A DNA stretch of 7,007 nt from Methanothrix sp. (GCA_028688175.1 JAQTYS010000141.1:1-7007); one strand, 5' to 3'; positions 1 to 5,915 are shown, counted from the first letter of the stretch. Made by a program: numbers and translations. Notes: generated by a model from the sequence alone, not told the origin.

Positions 1-15
1 GATCAATAATTTGCC

Positions 16-40
16 GAGGAGATCATGAGAATATGAGGAT
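16..40 (+). promoter_or_regulatory. RBS and duplicated start region of the DJ-1 gene
   Basis: A GAGGAG Shine-Dalgarno core at 16-21 lies 11 bases before the chosen ATG at 33. A second ATG at 25 opens a three-codon frame (Met-Arg-Ile-stop) whose TGA at 34-36 overlaps the real start as ATGA. The two starts lie in an imperfect 8-base tandem repeat (ATGAGAAT, ATGAGGAT), both encoding Met-Arg-Ile. Ribosomes ending the minicistron could reinitiate on the gene; this is inference. Confidence 0.55.
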
Positions 41-590
41 CTTGGTGCCCATGGCAGAGGGCTATGAAGAGATCGAAGCAATTTGCGTCATCGACATTTT
101 GCGGCGAGCCGATGTAGAGGTTGTGACCGCAGGATTAAAAGAAGGACTGGTGGAAGGCTCTCATAAAATCAAGATGCAGCCGGATACAACCCTGGAAAAA
201 ATCAACTATCGGGACTTTGACGGGCTGGTCTTACCCGGAGGAGCGCCGGGATTTATCAATCTGGGAAATGACGAGCGCATCTTAAACATGGCACTGGAGA
301 TGGACAAGGCAGGAAAGATCGTCGCGGCGATCTGCGCGGCCCCATCGGTCCTCATCAAAGCCGGCGTTCTGCAGGGACGCAAGGCCACGGTCAGCCCATC
401 CGGAAAAGCACAGGTGGAGGCCTGCGCCAGCTTCAGCGAGGAGAGGGTGGTGGTGGACGGAAACCTGGTCACCAGCCGCTCGCCGGGAACGGCTCTGGAG
501 TTTGCCTTAAAGCTGGTGGAGGTGCTGGCGGGAAAGAAGAAGATGCAGATGGTCAAAGCGCAGACGCTGGCGATATGTCAGGGAGACTAA
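33..590 (+). CDS. DJ-1/PfpI family protein (class I glutamine amidotransferase-like fold)
   Basis: This 185-residue protein is full length for the DJ-1/ThiJ/PfpI family, whose members include deglycase/glyoxalase-like enzymes, redox-sensing chaperones and peptidases. The strand-helix opening at residues 1-25 contains E15, matching the conserved DJ-1 glutamate (human E18). LPGG at 67-70 follows, and the nucleophile-elbow cysteine is C101 in AAICAAP, matching human C106. TSRSPGTALEFAL (147-159) is the DJ-1-like C-terminal signature. The position of human H126 is Ser (S121), as the motif reads TVSPSGK, so a full Cys-His-Glu protease-type triad is not evident. There is no signal peptide, so it should be cytosolic. 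The substrate cannot be read from sequence. A protective role against oxidised or glycated cell components is the likeliest job by family. The upstream gene context lies outside the window. Confidence 0.93.
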   Translation: MRILVPMAEGYEEIEAICVIDILRRADVEVVTAGLKEGLVEGSHKIKMQPDTTLEKINYRDFDGLVLPGGAPGFINLGNDERILNMALEMDKAGKIVAAICAAPSVLIKAGVLQGRKATVSPSGKAQVEACASFSEERVVVDGNLVTSRSPGTALEFALKLVEVLAGKKKMQMVKAQTLAICQGD

Positions 591-597
591 CGGAATC

Positions 598-626
598 CTC
601 ATAGCTGGCCCTTCGCTAGCAATGAG
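598..626 (+). terminator. Stem-loop just after the DJ-1 gene
   Basis: Seven bases after the stop codon, CTCAT (598-602) pairs with ATGAG (622-626). After an A-A mismatch, GCT (604-606) pairs with AGC (618-620), then one G-T pair and a GC/GC pair close a CCTTC loop (610-614). That makes 11 pairs with one mismatch. No T-run follows (the next bases are CGAGAAAAAG), so it is not a standard intrinsic terminator. It may stabilise or define the mRNA 3' end. Confidence 0.4.
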
Positions 627-787
627 CGAGAAAAAGTAACATGCAAAACTCAACGCCCTCCAGCACCTTTAGGCCAATGCCGCCGTTCGCCTAGGCTACA
701 ATCGGCGTTGCTGGAGCAGGCCTCACAGTGCGAGCTTTGATGAAAAAGCTTACATCAGTGGTTAGATTATAGGACCTTGAGGATCTC
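627..787. other. Intergenic region upstream of the ATPase gene
   Basis: No convincing gene is present in these 161 bases. There is a distant inverted repeat, CTCCAGCA at 658-665 and TGCTGGAG at 709-716, with a 43-base spacer. GAGG at 779-782 is a good Shine-Dalgarno, 5 bases before the ATPase ATG. No clear TATA box sits at a sensible distance; TTAGATTATAGG at 763-774 is too close to the start unless the transcript is almost leaderless. Confidence 0.4.
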
Positions 788-2116
788 ATGGCAAAAGGAA
801 TTACGCGCATTTCTGTAAAGGGTTTTAAATCCCTAGCCGAGGAATGTTCCATAGAAATTCGCCCCCTGACGATACTGGCTGGTGCCAATAGTTCAGGCAA
901 GTCGAGCATAATGCAGCCATTACTCATGATGAAACAAACATTAGAAGCCGGTTACGATCCAGGAGCTCTCTTGATCGCCGGTCCAAATGTACTTTTCACA
1001 TCGACACAACAATTTCTTTCCAAATCAAATGGCAGAGTCTCTGACTCTCTTAGAATTGAGTTTGATTTAGATAGCTCGTTCTCTCTTACGGAAACATTCA
1101 AAAAAGAGCCAAAAAAAGTTCTTGATATCACTGAAATGACGTATATTGAAGGAGAAAAGGCAACAACTTTACGCCCTGGAATGGGACATAGAGTTCTCCT
1201 TTCAGCAGTTCCTTGGCTCGTGGACGTATGGAATAACTTCATAAAAACTCAAGGTAAGAAAATTGAAGATGATCTTGAATTAAGGACATACCGAATTCGA
1301 TGTTTTTTGGATATTGGATATTTTCCAATTAAGAAAGCAGATGATACAACCAATGCACCACCTATACTAGTGCAATACATGTCCGACACCTTCGGGGCTC
1401 CTCTGCGTGGAATACTCCATATATCAGCTCTGCGCGGGAATCCTCAGCGCACTTACAAAATAACGGCGGTAACAACACAATTTCCTGGCAAATTTGAGGA
1501 TTATGTTGCCAGCATCGTATATCACTGGCAGATTTCAAAAGATGCATGTTTTAGGGAGCTAGGAAAGAACCTTGAAATTCTTGGACTAACTCGCAAGGTA
1601 GGAGCAATAGCTGTTGATGATACTCAGGTTGAGCTTCTTGTCGGGCGTCTTCCCGTGAGTTCCATTAACAACGAAAAGGATATGGTGAGCATCGCGGATG
1701 TTGGATTTGGTGTATCTCAGACATTGCCGATTCTTGTTGCTCTCTTGATTGCAGAGCCCGGCCAGCTTGTCTACATCGAGCAGCCCGAGATTCACCTTCA
1801 CCCGAAAGCCCAGATAGCCATGGCTCAGATCCTGGCAGATGCAGCCAATCGTGGAGTCAAAGTTGTAGTAGAGACCCACAGCTCCCTTTTGCTCTTGGGT
1901 ATTCAATCTCTGGTGGCGGAAGGCAAGCTTGCACCCGAGATCGTCAAATTGCACTGGTTCAAGAGGAGGCCCGATGACGGCGTTACCGAAGTATCCAGCG
2001 CTGATTTGGACGAGGCGGGTGCTTTCGGTGACTGGCCTGAGGATTTCGCCGATGTCGAGCTGAGTGAGCAGAGCCGCTACATGGATGCCGCTGAGCTGCG
2101 TTTGAGGAACAAATGA
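788..2116 (+). CDS. AAA15/DUF3696-type ATPase (ABC/SMC/OLD-like), putative defence or toxin-module ATPase
   Basis: This 442-residue protein has the layout of stand-alone ABC/SMC-type ATPases annotated AAA family, AAA15 or DUF3696. The start ISVKGFKSL (8-16) is typical. Walker A is GANSSGKSS (32-40), with K38 and S39 as nucleotide-binding residues. A long divergent insert (about 60-290) separates it from a signature-like VGFGVSQTLPI (305-315). Walker B with its acidic pair is LVYIEQPEIHLHP (327-339), and the switch segment is VVVETHSSLLL (359-369) with H364. The C-terminus, including GDWPEDF (414-420), resembles DUF3696. No Toprim nuclease domain is seen, so it is not an OLD nuclease itself. 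ATP hydrolysis is expected from the motifs; the trigger is unknown. The TGA overlaps the next gene's ATG, so the two probably form one module. The insert-coding DNA is strikingly AT-rich, suggesting horizontal origin. Confidence 0.88.
   Translation: MAKGITRISVKGFKSLAEECSIEIRPLTILAGANSSGKSSIMQPLLMMKQTLEAGYDPGALLIAGPNVLFTSTQQFLSKSNGRVSDSLRIEFDLDSSFSLTETFKKEPKKVLDITEMTYIEGEKATTLRPGMGHRVLLSAVPWLVDVWNNFIKTQGKKIEDDLELRTYRIRCFLDIGYFPIKKADDTTNAPPILVQYMSDTFGAPLRGILHISALRGNPQRTYKITAVTTQFPGKFEDYVASIVYHWQISKDACFRELGKNLEILGLTRKVGAIAVDDTQVELLVGRLPVSSINNEKDMVSIADVGFGVSQTLPILVALLIAEPGQLVYIEQPEIHLHPKAQIAMAQILADAANRGVKVVVETHSSLLLLGIQSLVAEGKLAPEIVKLHWFKRRPDDGVTEVSSADLDEAGAFGDWPEDFADVELSEQSRYMDAAELRLRNK
2104..2107 (+). 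promoter_or_regulatory. Shine-Dalgarno GAGG for the PIN-like gene, inside the ATPase gene
   Basis: GAGG lies within the last codons of the ATPase gene, 5 bases before the ATG at 2113, and the ATPase stop (2114-2116) overlaps that ATG. This fixes the downstream start and supports coupled translation of the two proteins at linked levels. Confidence 0.75.
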
Positions 2117-2655
2117 GCCTCAAAGCTTCGAAACGATTGGTTATCGATGCCGATGTTGCCCAAGCTGCCGGTGGAAAAGATGCCATCTACCCTAAGCCTA
2201 AACACTGTAGAGACTTCCTGGAGGCTGTCAGGGTAATATGCCATCGAGTAGTCATGACCGATGAAATCAAGAAAGAATGGTATGAGCATCAGTCAAATTT
2301 CACACGAACATGGCTTTACAAAATGTTTGGGGCAAAGAAAGTTGAGTTCATAGAAGATGCCTCAAATCCAGATCTTCGTGGCAAGATAATGAGTTCTGCC
2401 CATTCAAAGAAGGATTGCGAGGTAATGATAAAAGATATTCATCTGCTGGAAGCAGCGTCGGTTACTGATAATACAGTCATTTCCATGGACGAAAATGCTC
2501 ATGATCTATTCAAAGATGCTTCATCAAAGGTGGGCGAAATAAGGACCATTCTCTGGGCCAATCCCGACACAGATTATGAAGCTAAAATAAGATGGCTCGA
2601 AGAAGGAGCTGAATCTAAAGAGAATTGGAAGCTTGCTTGGCGTGATGTCAAGTAA
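2113..2655 (+). CDS. Putative PIN-like nuclease, partner of the upstream ATPase
   Basis: This 180-residue protein is not a recognised named family, but its acidic residues are spaced as in PIN-fold ribonucleases. The opening strand RLVIDADVAQAAG (8-20) carries D12 and D14. MTDEIKKEW (48-56) places E51 and E55 where PIN domains usually have a second acid. KDIHLLEAA (107-115) matches the usual D-x-H-L-hydrophobic helix with D108. VISMDENAHDLF (122-133) has the shape of the closing strand motif with D126. If real, these would bind Mg or Mn for single-strand RNA cleavage. The C-terminus (about 150-180) is charged and Trp-rich (W161, W172, W176), perhaps an interaction tail. The protein has no membrane segment or signal. 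The ATGA overlap with the ATPase suggests an ATPase-controlled effector. The PIN call is from motif reading only and could be wrong. Confidence 0.68.
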   Translation: MSLKASKRLVIDADVAQAAGGKDAIYPKPKHCRDFLEAVRVICHRVVMTDEIKKEWYEHQSNFTRTWLYKMFGAKKVEFIEDASNPDLRGKIMSSAHSKKDCEVMIKDIHLLEAASVTDNTVISMDENAHDLFKDASSKVGEIRTILWANPDTDYEAKIRWLEEGAESKENWKLAWRDVK

Positions 2656-2713
2656 TCTTTTTGAGGAAGGACTTGTCGTCCAAGAATGCTAGAGTCGAGC
2701 CGGGCCAAAAAAC
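2656..2713. terminator. Convergent intergenic region with T-tracts in both directions
   Basis: The plus-strand genes end and the DUF2099 operon ends tail to tail here. A T5 run (2658-2662) begins two bases after the PIN-like stop. On the minus strand a T6 run (2712-2707) begins one base after the DUF2099 stop. Archaeal RNA polymerase terminates at such U-tracts without needing a hairpin. A small GGAC/GTCC stem (2669-2672 with 2678-2681) lies between them. Confidence 0.45.
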
Positions 2714-3574
2714 CTAAATCAAAGGCTCCGGCTGCTTGCCCTCCGGCGTCAGAGGCAGGCTCGCCCGGTGCAGGGCCAGCAGCCCGGAAAAGTGCAGTGC
2801 CCTGTTAAGGAGCAGCCGCTTTCCCTCCACAGTCAATGCGAAGACGGGAATGGAGACGCCCATCTGCAGGCAAGCACTTTTTCCCGCGACCTCCCGCACC
2901 GCCTTTGAAGCGCAGGACCAGACCAGATCGCAAGTTTCCGCCAGGATCGCAGCTTGCGACTCGCTGATGCCGGTGGTGTGCACCGCCAGCAAGAATGGCC
3001 TTGCCCCCAGCTTTTCGCCCATCTCCCGAAGGAGAGCGGCCTCTTTCGCATTTGCCCCGGCAACGGTGACGGCAATTCTTCGAAATCCCGCTGCCACTGC
3101 CTTTTGGTAGCCCTGCACCTGATCAATCGTTGCCTGCGAATTGAGCAGAAGGCTGCCCCTCTTCACCAGCCCCTCCTGAATCTCGGCAATCGGCTCGGTC
3201 TCAATCAGTCCTACCATGTGCGCCCCCACCGCCTGCAGCACTTGCGACCTGGTCGCCACCACAGTGCCCGCGCCCTCGCAGACCACCACGGCGCAATCTA
3301 CCAGGCCCTCGCTCATGGCATCCATCAGGATCTCTGAGGCACCGAAGCTTACCGGTTTTTCCTTCAGCTCCAGGACTCGATTCGGGCCGTACATTCCCAG
3401 CTCTTGCATGTGGCTTTGCAATGCGCGCTGCACGCTCTCCCGGCTCTCTTTAGAAATGCCGTAGAGATCCCGGCGCAGGGGGCAGCAGCTAATGAGAGGA
3501 TCGGTCAAAACCTCAACCTCGCCGTCTTTAATCCGGACGCGTGCTTTGGCCATCTCCAACAGATGCTCGGACAT
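2714..3574 (-). CDS. DUF2099 family protein, methanogenesis marker protein 8
   Basis: The 286-residue product matches DUF2099, known as methanogenesis marker 8: a conserved methanogen protein without an established biochemical role. Recognisable pieces are the opening EMAKARVRIKDGEVEVL (7-23), SCCPLRRDLYGI (29-40) with C30 and C31, SFGASEILMDAM (76-87), DCAVVVCEGAGTVVAT (93-108) with C94 and C99, ATIDQVQG (148-155), IAVTVAG (167-173), and H199 in LAVHTTG. Further cysteines are C215, C221 and C235; the recurring Cys residues could bind metal or a cluster, but no standard motif is complete. A longer reading starting at TTG (3622) is rejected: it runs through the zinc-ribbon gene in another frame, whereas ATG at 3574 has a Shine-Dalgarno and gives the family start. 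The protein is cytosolic, with no signal or membrane segment. It is the second gene of a probable two-gene operon. Confidence 0.88.
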   Translation of the reverse strand: MSEHLLEMAKARVRIKDGEVEVLTDPLISCCPLRRDLYGISKESRESVQRALQSHMQELGMYGPNRVLELKEKPVSFGASEILMDAMSEGLVDCAVVVCEGAGTVVATRSQVLQAVGAHMVGLIETEPIAEIQEGLVKRGSLLLNSQATIDQVQGYQKAVAAGFRRIAVTVAGANAKEAALLREMGEKLGARPFLLAVHTTGISESQAAILAETCDLVWSCASKAVREVAGKSACLQMGVSIPVFALTVEGKRLLLNRALHFSGLLALHRASLPLTPEGKQPEPLI

Positions 3575-3585
3575 TTTATTTACCT
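3575..3585 (-). promoter_or_regulatory. RBS deciding the DUF2099 start
   Basis: On the minus strand AGGT (3585-3582) overlaps the last codon and stop of the zinc-ribbon gene and sits 7 bases before ATG at 3574. The zinc-ribbon stop is 5 bases from this ATG, so translation of the two genes is likely coupled. Confidence 0.55.
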
Positions 3586-3738
3586 GGCAATTTTTGTATT
3601 CTTTGATTTGCAGCGCGGGCAAGGCAATTTGTAGCCAAAGCCCCTAAAGAGATGCTTGCAATCCTGGCATCTGTAATTCTTGGCAAAGACCTCTTCCATG
3701 CTGCCCAGATCTACTCCGCAGCCGCAGGTGGCACACAT
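3580..3738 (-). CDS. Small zinc-ribbon protein (52 residues)
   Basis: This short gene is easy to miss. It encodes 52 residues, starting MCATCGCGVDLGSM, with seven cysteines: C2, C5, C7, C24, C27, C40 and C43. CQDC (24-27) and CPRC (40-43) form a classic four-Cys zinc ribbon, with the turn FRGFGYKLP between them. The N-terminal CATCGC is an extra Cys cluster that may hold a second metal. The ribbon half resembles archaeal zinc-ribbon domains found in nucleic-acid-binding or enzyme-delivery proteins; no specific family was recognised. The frame stays open to a TAA 5 bases before the DUF2099 ATG, which argues that it is a real first gene of that operon. No clear Shine-Dalgarno precedes the ATG, so the transcript could be leaderless or nearly so. 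Partnering with DUF2099 is inferred from adjacency. Confidence 0.75.
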   Translation of the reverse strand: MCATCGCGVDLGSMEEVFAKNYRCQDCKHLFRGFGYKLPCPRCKSKNTKIAR

Positions 3739-3771
3739 AGGTTTAAAAATTGCTTTTCGATGGTAAATATG

Positions 3772-3783
3772 TTATCATGATAA
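3772..3783. promoter_or_regulatory. Perfect 12-base palindrome, candidate operator
   Basis: TTATCATGATAA is its own reverse complement and lies between the divergent genes, 10 bases from the main TATA candidate. Such symmetric sites often bind dimeric winged-helix or ribbon-helix-helix repressors. No particular regulator was recognised. Confidence 0.4.
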
Positions 3784-3829
3784 TAGCTAAGGAATATATA
3801 GTCAAGCAACTGATCTAAAAAATTATCGA

Positions 3830-3872
3830 ATACGAAGACAATCCAAATTATGCAATTGCGTTTGTTTCGTAT
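3830..3872 (+). promoter_or_regulatory. Possible leader hairpin before the msrBA RBS
   Basis: ATACGAA (3830-3836) pairs with TTCGTAT (3866-3872) across 29 bases that contain the 8-base palindrome GCAATTGC (3852-3859). The structure would end 4 bases before the GAGGT ribosome binding site and might modulate access to it. The stem is only 7 pairs, so the evidence is weak. Confidence 0.25.
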
Positions 3873-3887
3873 GGCAGAGGTACGATA

Positions 3888-4838
3888 ATGACCCGCGAAA
3901 ATTCGAAAGAACATCCACAAAAGGATTTGACCCCGCTCCAGTTTCACGTGACCCAGCAATGCGGAACAGAGCCGCCTTTCCAGAACGAATTCTGGAACAA
4001 TAAAAAAGCAGGCATCTATGTGGATGTGATATCAGGCGAGCCGTTGTTTTGCTCGCGGGATAAATTCGATTCAGGATCCGGCTGGCCCAGCTTTACCAGG
4101 CCTTTGGAGGATGAAAATATTGTCAGCAAAGCTGATAGTAGCCACGACATGGAAAGGGTGGAGGTGCGCAGCAAGAACGCAAATTCGCATCTGGGCCATG
4201 TATTCGAAGACGGCCCCGCTCCCACCGGTCAGCGCTACTGCATCAATTCCGCATCATTGCGTTTTATTCCTGCGGAGGATCTGGAAAAAGAAGGCTATGG
4301 CGAATATGCCACGCTATTCGAGAGATCAGATGCATTGCCAAAGGTAAATCCAGATCTTCAGACGGCTACCTTTGCCGCCGGATGTTTCTGGGGTGTAGAA
4401 TCTCTCTTCCGGAAGGTCAAAGGAGTGGTGGAGACGACGGTGGGCTACACCGGCGGAAACTATCCCAATCCAACCTACCGCCAGGTTTGCACAGGCATTA
4501 CCGGCCATGCCGAGGCTGTGCAGGTTTTGTTTGATGCGAAGACTGTATCCTATGAAGAGCTGCTCTCTCTCTTCTGGAGGATGCATGATCCCACCACACC
4601 AAATCGCCAGGGGCCGGATGTGGGCACGCAATACCGCTCTGCCATCTTCTACCATAGCGAGGAGCAAAGAAAGGCGGCAGAGAGATCTATTGAGGAGTTC
4701 GACCGCTCTGGAGTCTACATTAACAAAGCCGCAACCCAGATCGTTCCGGCATCGACCTTCTATGCAGCAGAAGATTATCATCAGGACTATTTCGAAAAGC
4801 AGGGTGGTGGATCATGCCATGTGTTAAGGAAAAAATAG
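3888..4838 (+). CDS. msrBA: Peptide methionine sulfoxide reductase, MsrB-MsrA fusion
   Basis: This 316-residue bifunctional enzyme reduces both diastereomers of methionine sulfoxide in proteins, using thioredoxin-type electron donors. The MsrB domain (about 13-145, acting on the R form) shows GSGWPSF (63-69), SHLGHVFEDGP (100-110) and RYCINSASLRF (116-126), with catalytic C118 and likely resolving C55. The paired CxxC zinc motifs of many MsrBs are absent, so this is the zinc-free type. The MsrA domain (about 157-316, acting on the S form) shows AAGCFWGVE (163-171) with catalytic C166, TGHAEAV (205-211) and DVGTQYRS (244-251). The tail GGGSC carries C310, a probable recycling cysteine, with C201 as another candidate. 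The order is B then A. The product should be cytosolic, as no signal peptide is visible. Start chosen by the GAGGT 6 bases upstream. Confidence 0.96.
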   Translation: MTRENSKEHPQKDLTPLQFHVTQQCGTEPPFQNEFWNNKKAGIYVDVISGEPLFCSRDKFDSGSGWPSFTRPLEDENIVSKADSSHDMERVEVRSKNANSHLGHVFEDGPAPTGQRYCINSASLRFIPAEDLEKEGYGEYATLFERSDALPKVNPDLQTATFAAGCFWGVESLFRKVKGVVETTVGYTGGNYPNPTYRQVCTGITGHAEAVQVLFDAKTVSYEELLSLFWRMHDPTTPNRQGPDVGTQYRSAIFYHSEEQRKAAERSIEEFDRSGVYINKAATQIVPASTFYAAEDYHQDYFEKQGGGSCHVLRKK

Positions 4839-4868
4839 CGCGAAAGAATAATTGCCATTGCACTCATG

Positions 4869-5813
4869 TCAAATTTCTACCTTAAAGACCTCCACCAGCG
4901 AGTCCTTGGCCTTCTTCATCACTTCTGTGGGACAGGTCTTGTAGGCCCGCTGCAGTGGCTCTATCGCTCTAGCATCTGAAATTTCTCCCAGGCTCCAGGC
5001 CGCCCAGGCTCTTATCTCTTCATCCTCTCCTCCGAACATGATATCAACCAGGGCGTCCAGTGCCTTGTTATGGCCGATCTCACCAAGGGTAGTAACTGCC
5101 GTGTAGCGAACCTGCCATTCAGGGTCCTGCAAGGCTTTCATTGCCAGATCGCAGGCTTCTTCCGCCTTTATCTTGCCCAGGGATTTTAGTGACTCGCATC
5201 GAACGGCACTCTCTTTATCCTGCAAAGCCTCTGCCAGCAGGCTTATGGCCTCATTGCAGGCTACCTCTCCCATGAATTCTGCCGTTCTGCGTCTGACCTC
5301 CGTGTCTTCATCCTGGAGCAGCCTTGCCACATCCTGCAAAGATTCCCTGTGACCGATCTTGGCAAGACCGGTCACTGCCATACCCCTGATCTCGGGATCA
5401 CCATAGCTTAAGAGATCACGCAGAGCCTCTGTTGCCCCAAGCTTGCGCAGTGCCACTGCCGCTCGCAGACGAACATCTTTGGAGCTATCTCGTTTCATGG
5501 CCAAAACCAATGCTGGGACTGCCTCCTGGCTCTTGATCGCTTCCAGGGCGGCGGCGCACCATTCGCGAACTACGTAATCAGGATCATTCAACAAGGCCCG
5601 GCTGAGCGGCTCTACTGCGCTGTGGCTGCCGATCTTGCCCAAGATCCAGGCTGATTTGTATCTCAGATCAGAGAACTCGCCGCACTCCAGAGCTTTGGCG
5701 GTCTGCTCCACCGAGGCCTCCCCCAGATTCACCAGTGTCCATGCCGCCTTCTGGCGTTCAAAGTAGTCATCGCTCTTGCCGAGTAATTCGATCAGTTCAC
5801 GAGCCTTGTCCAT
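4869..5813 (-). CDS. HEAT-repeat protein (PBS-lyase-type HEAT-like repeats)
   Basis: This 314-residue protein is built almost entirely of HEAT-like helical repeats. The second-helix motif of the form AAxxLGxIG recurs with its key leucine at 27, 58, 90, 122, 150, 181, 212, 243 and 274, i.e. spacings of 31, 31 or 32 with one short repeat of 28. A weak tenth repeat lies near 306. Clear examples are SAWILGKIG (54-62), AVTTLGEIG (239-247) and AAWSLGEIS (270-278). Each repeat has the acidic turn and Arg of the PBS-lyase subtype (for example DPEWQVR, 230-236). The fold is a curved scaffold for protein binding. Homology to phycobilisome lyases is structural only, and no catalytic residues are evident. 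No partner can be named. The only reasonable start is this ATG; AGG in GCAGG lies about 15 bases upstream, so ribosome binding is weak. Confidence 0.9.
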   Translation of the reverse strand: MDKARELIELLGKSDDYFERQKAAWTLVNLGEASVEQTAKALECGEFSDLRYKSAWILGKIGSHSAVEPLSRALLNDPDYVVREWCAAALEAIKSQEAVPALVLAMKRDSSKDVRLRAAVALRKLGATEALRDLLSYGDPEIRGMAVTGLAKIGHRESLQDVARLLQDEDTEVRRRTAEFMGEVACNEAISLLAEALQDKESAVRCESLKSLGKIKAEEACDLAMKALQDPEWQVRYTAVTTLGEIGHNKALDALVDIMFGGEDEEIRAWAAWSLGEISDARAIEPLQRAYKTCPTEVMKKAKDSLVEVFKVEI

Positions 5814-5915
5814 GCTGATTGTTCGAACCTGCCGTCATTTAAGCTTTATCAATAAATAAGGTTAAATCTAGGTGCTTGTTAGTCACCCTGTAGAAAAGAT
5901 AATCGGGAACGAATT
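5814..5915. promoter_or_regulatory. Divergent intergenic region between HEAT-repeat and radical SAM genes
   Basis: These 102 bases should hold promoters for both genes. The AT-rich core TTTATCAATAAATAAGG (5845-5861) offers TATA-like sequence on both strands; its arms TTTAT and ATAAA (5845-5849, 5852-5856) are an inverted repeat. GTTCGAAC (5821-5828) is a perfect 8-base palindrome close to the HEAT start. GGGAA (5904-5908) is a weak Shine-Dalgarno for the radical SAM ATG at 5916. Confidence 0.4.

Larger units (their letters stand above)
3739..3887. promoter_or_regulatory. Divergent promoter region, zinc-ribbon/DUF2099 operon versus msrBA
   Basis: This AT-rich stretch of 149 bases separates two divergent transcription units. 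AATATATAG (3793-3801), preceded by purine-rich AAGG, is the best TATA/BRE candidate and would place a plus-strand start near 3825. CTAAAAAATTAT (3815-3826) is a second candidate. For the minus strand, CATATTTACC (read from 3771 down to 3762) could drive a nearly leaderless transcript. GAGGT (3877-3881) is a good Shine-Dalgarno 6 bases before the msrBA ATG. Box calls are by eye. Confidence 0.45.

Noticed and set aside
206..556. Long minus-strand frame opposite the DJ-1 gene
   Set aside because: It is an antisense shadow: low-complexity Ser/Pro-rich product with no motif, while the plus frame carries a conserved protein.
641..694. 17-codon frame MQNSTPSSTFRPMPPFA
   Set aside because: Too short, no ribosome binding site, no motif, and followed by a different frame.
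695..772. Start-less frame reading ATIGVAGAGLTVRALMKK upstream of the ATPase, possible gene remnant
   Set aside because: Only 25 codons, no start, no recognised family. It may be a relic but cannot be supported.
2736..3464. Several plus-strand frames opposite DUF2099
   Set aside because: They overlap each other and a conserved minus-strand gene, have no recognised motifs, and arise from GC-rich codon third positions.
3575..3622. N-terminal extension of DUF2099 from a TTG start (16 extra residues)
   Set aside because: The extension overlaps the zinc-ribbon gene in another frame, has no better ribosome binding site, and the ATG at 3574 gives the family-like N-terminus.
4326..4781. 151-codon minus-strand frame opposite the MsrA domain
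   Set aside because: Antisense shadow of a strongly conserved enzyme, with no family-like motifs.
4839..4868. Bidirectional terminator between msrBA and the HEAT gene
   Set aside because: The 30-base gap has no T-tract or convincing stem; a T6 run on the minus strand lies inside the msrBA 3' end (4835-4830), but this is not enough to call a terminator.
4869..5813. Periodic DNA repeat across the HEAT gene as a possible repeat array
   Set aside because: The roughly 93-base periodicity is protein-level (31-residue HEAT repeats); the DNA units are divergent and have no conserved spacer structure, so it is not a CRISPR or satellite.
5814..5835. TTCGAAC on the minus strand, like a tRNA T-loop
   Set aside because: The flanking bases (GCAGG and AATCA) do not pair as a T-stem, and no acceptor or anticodon arms can be drawn.
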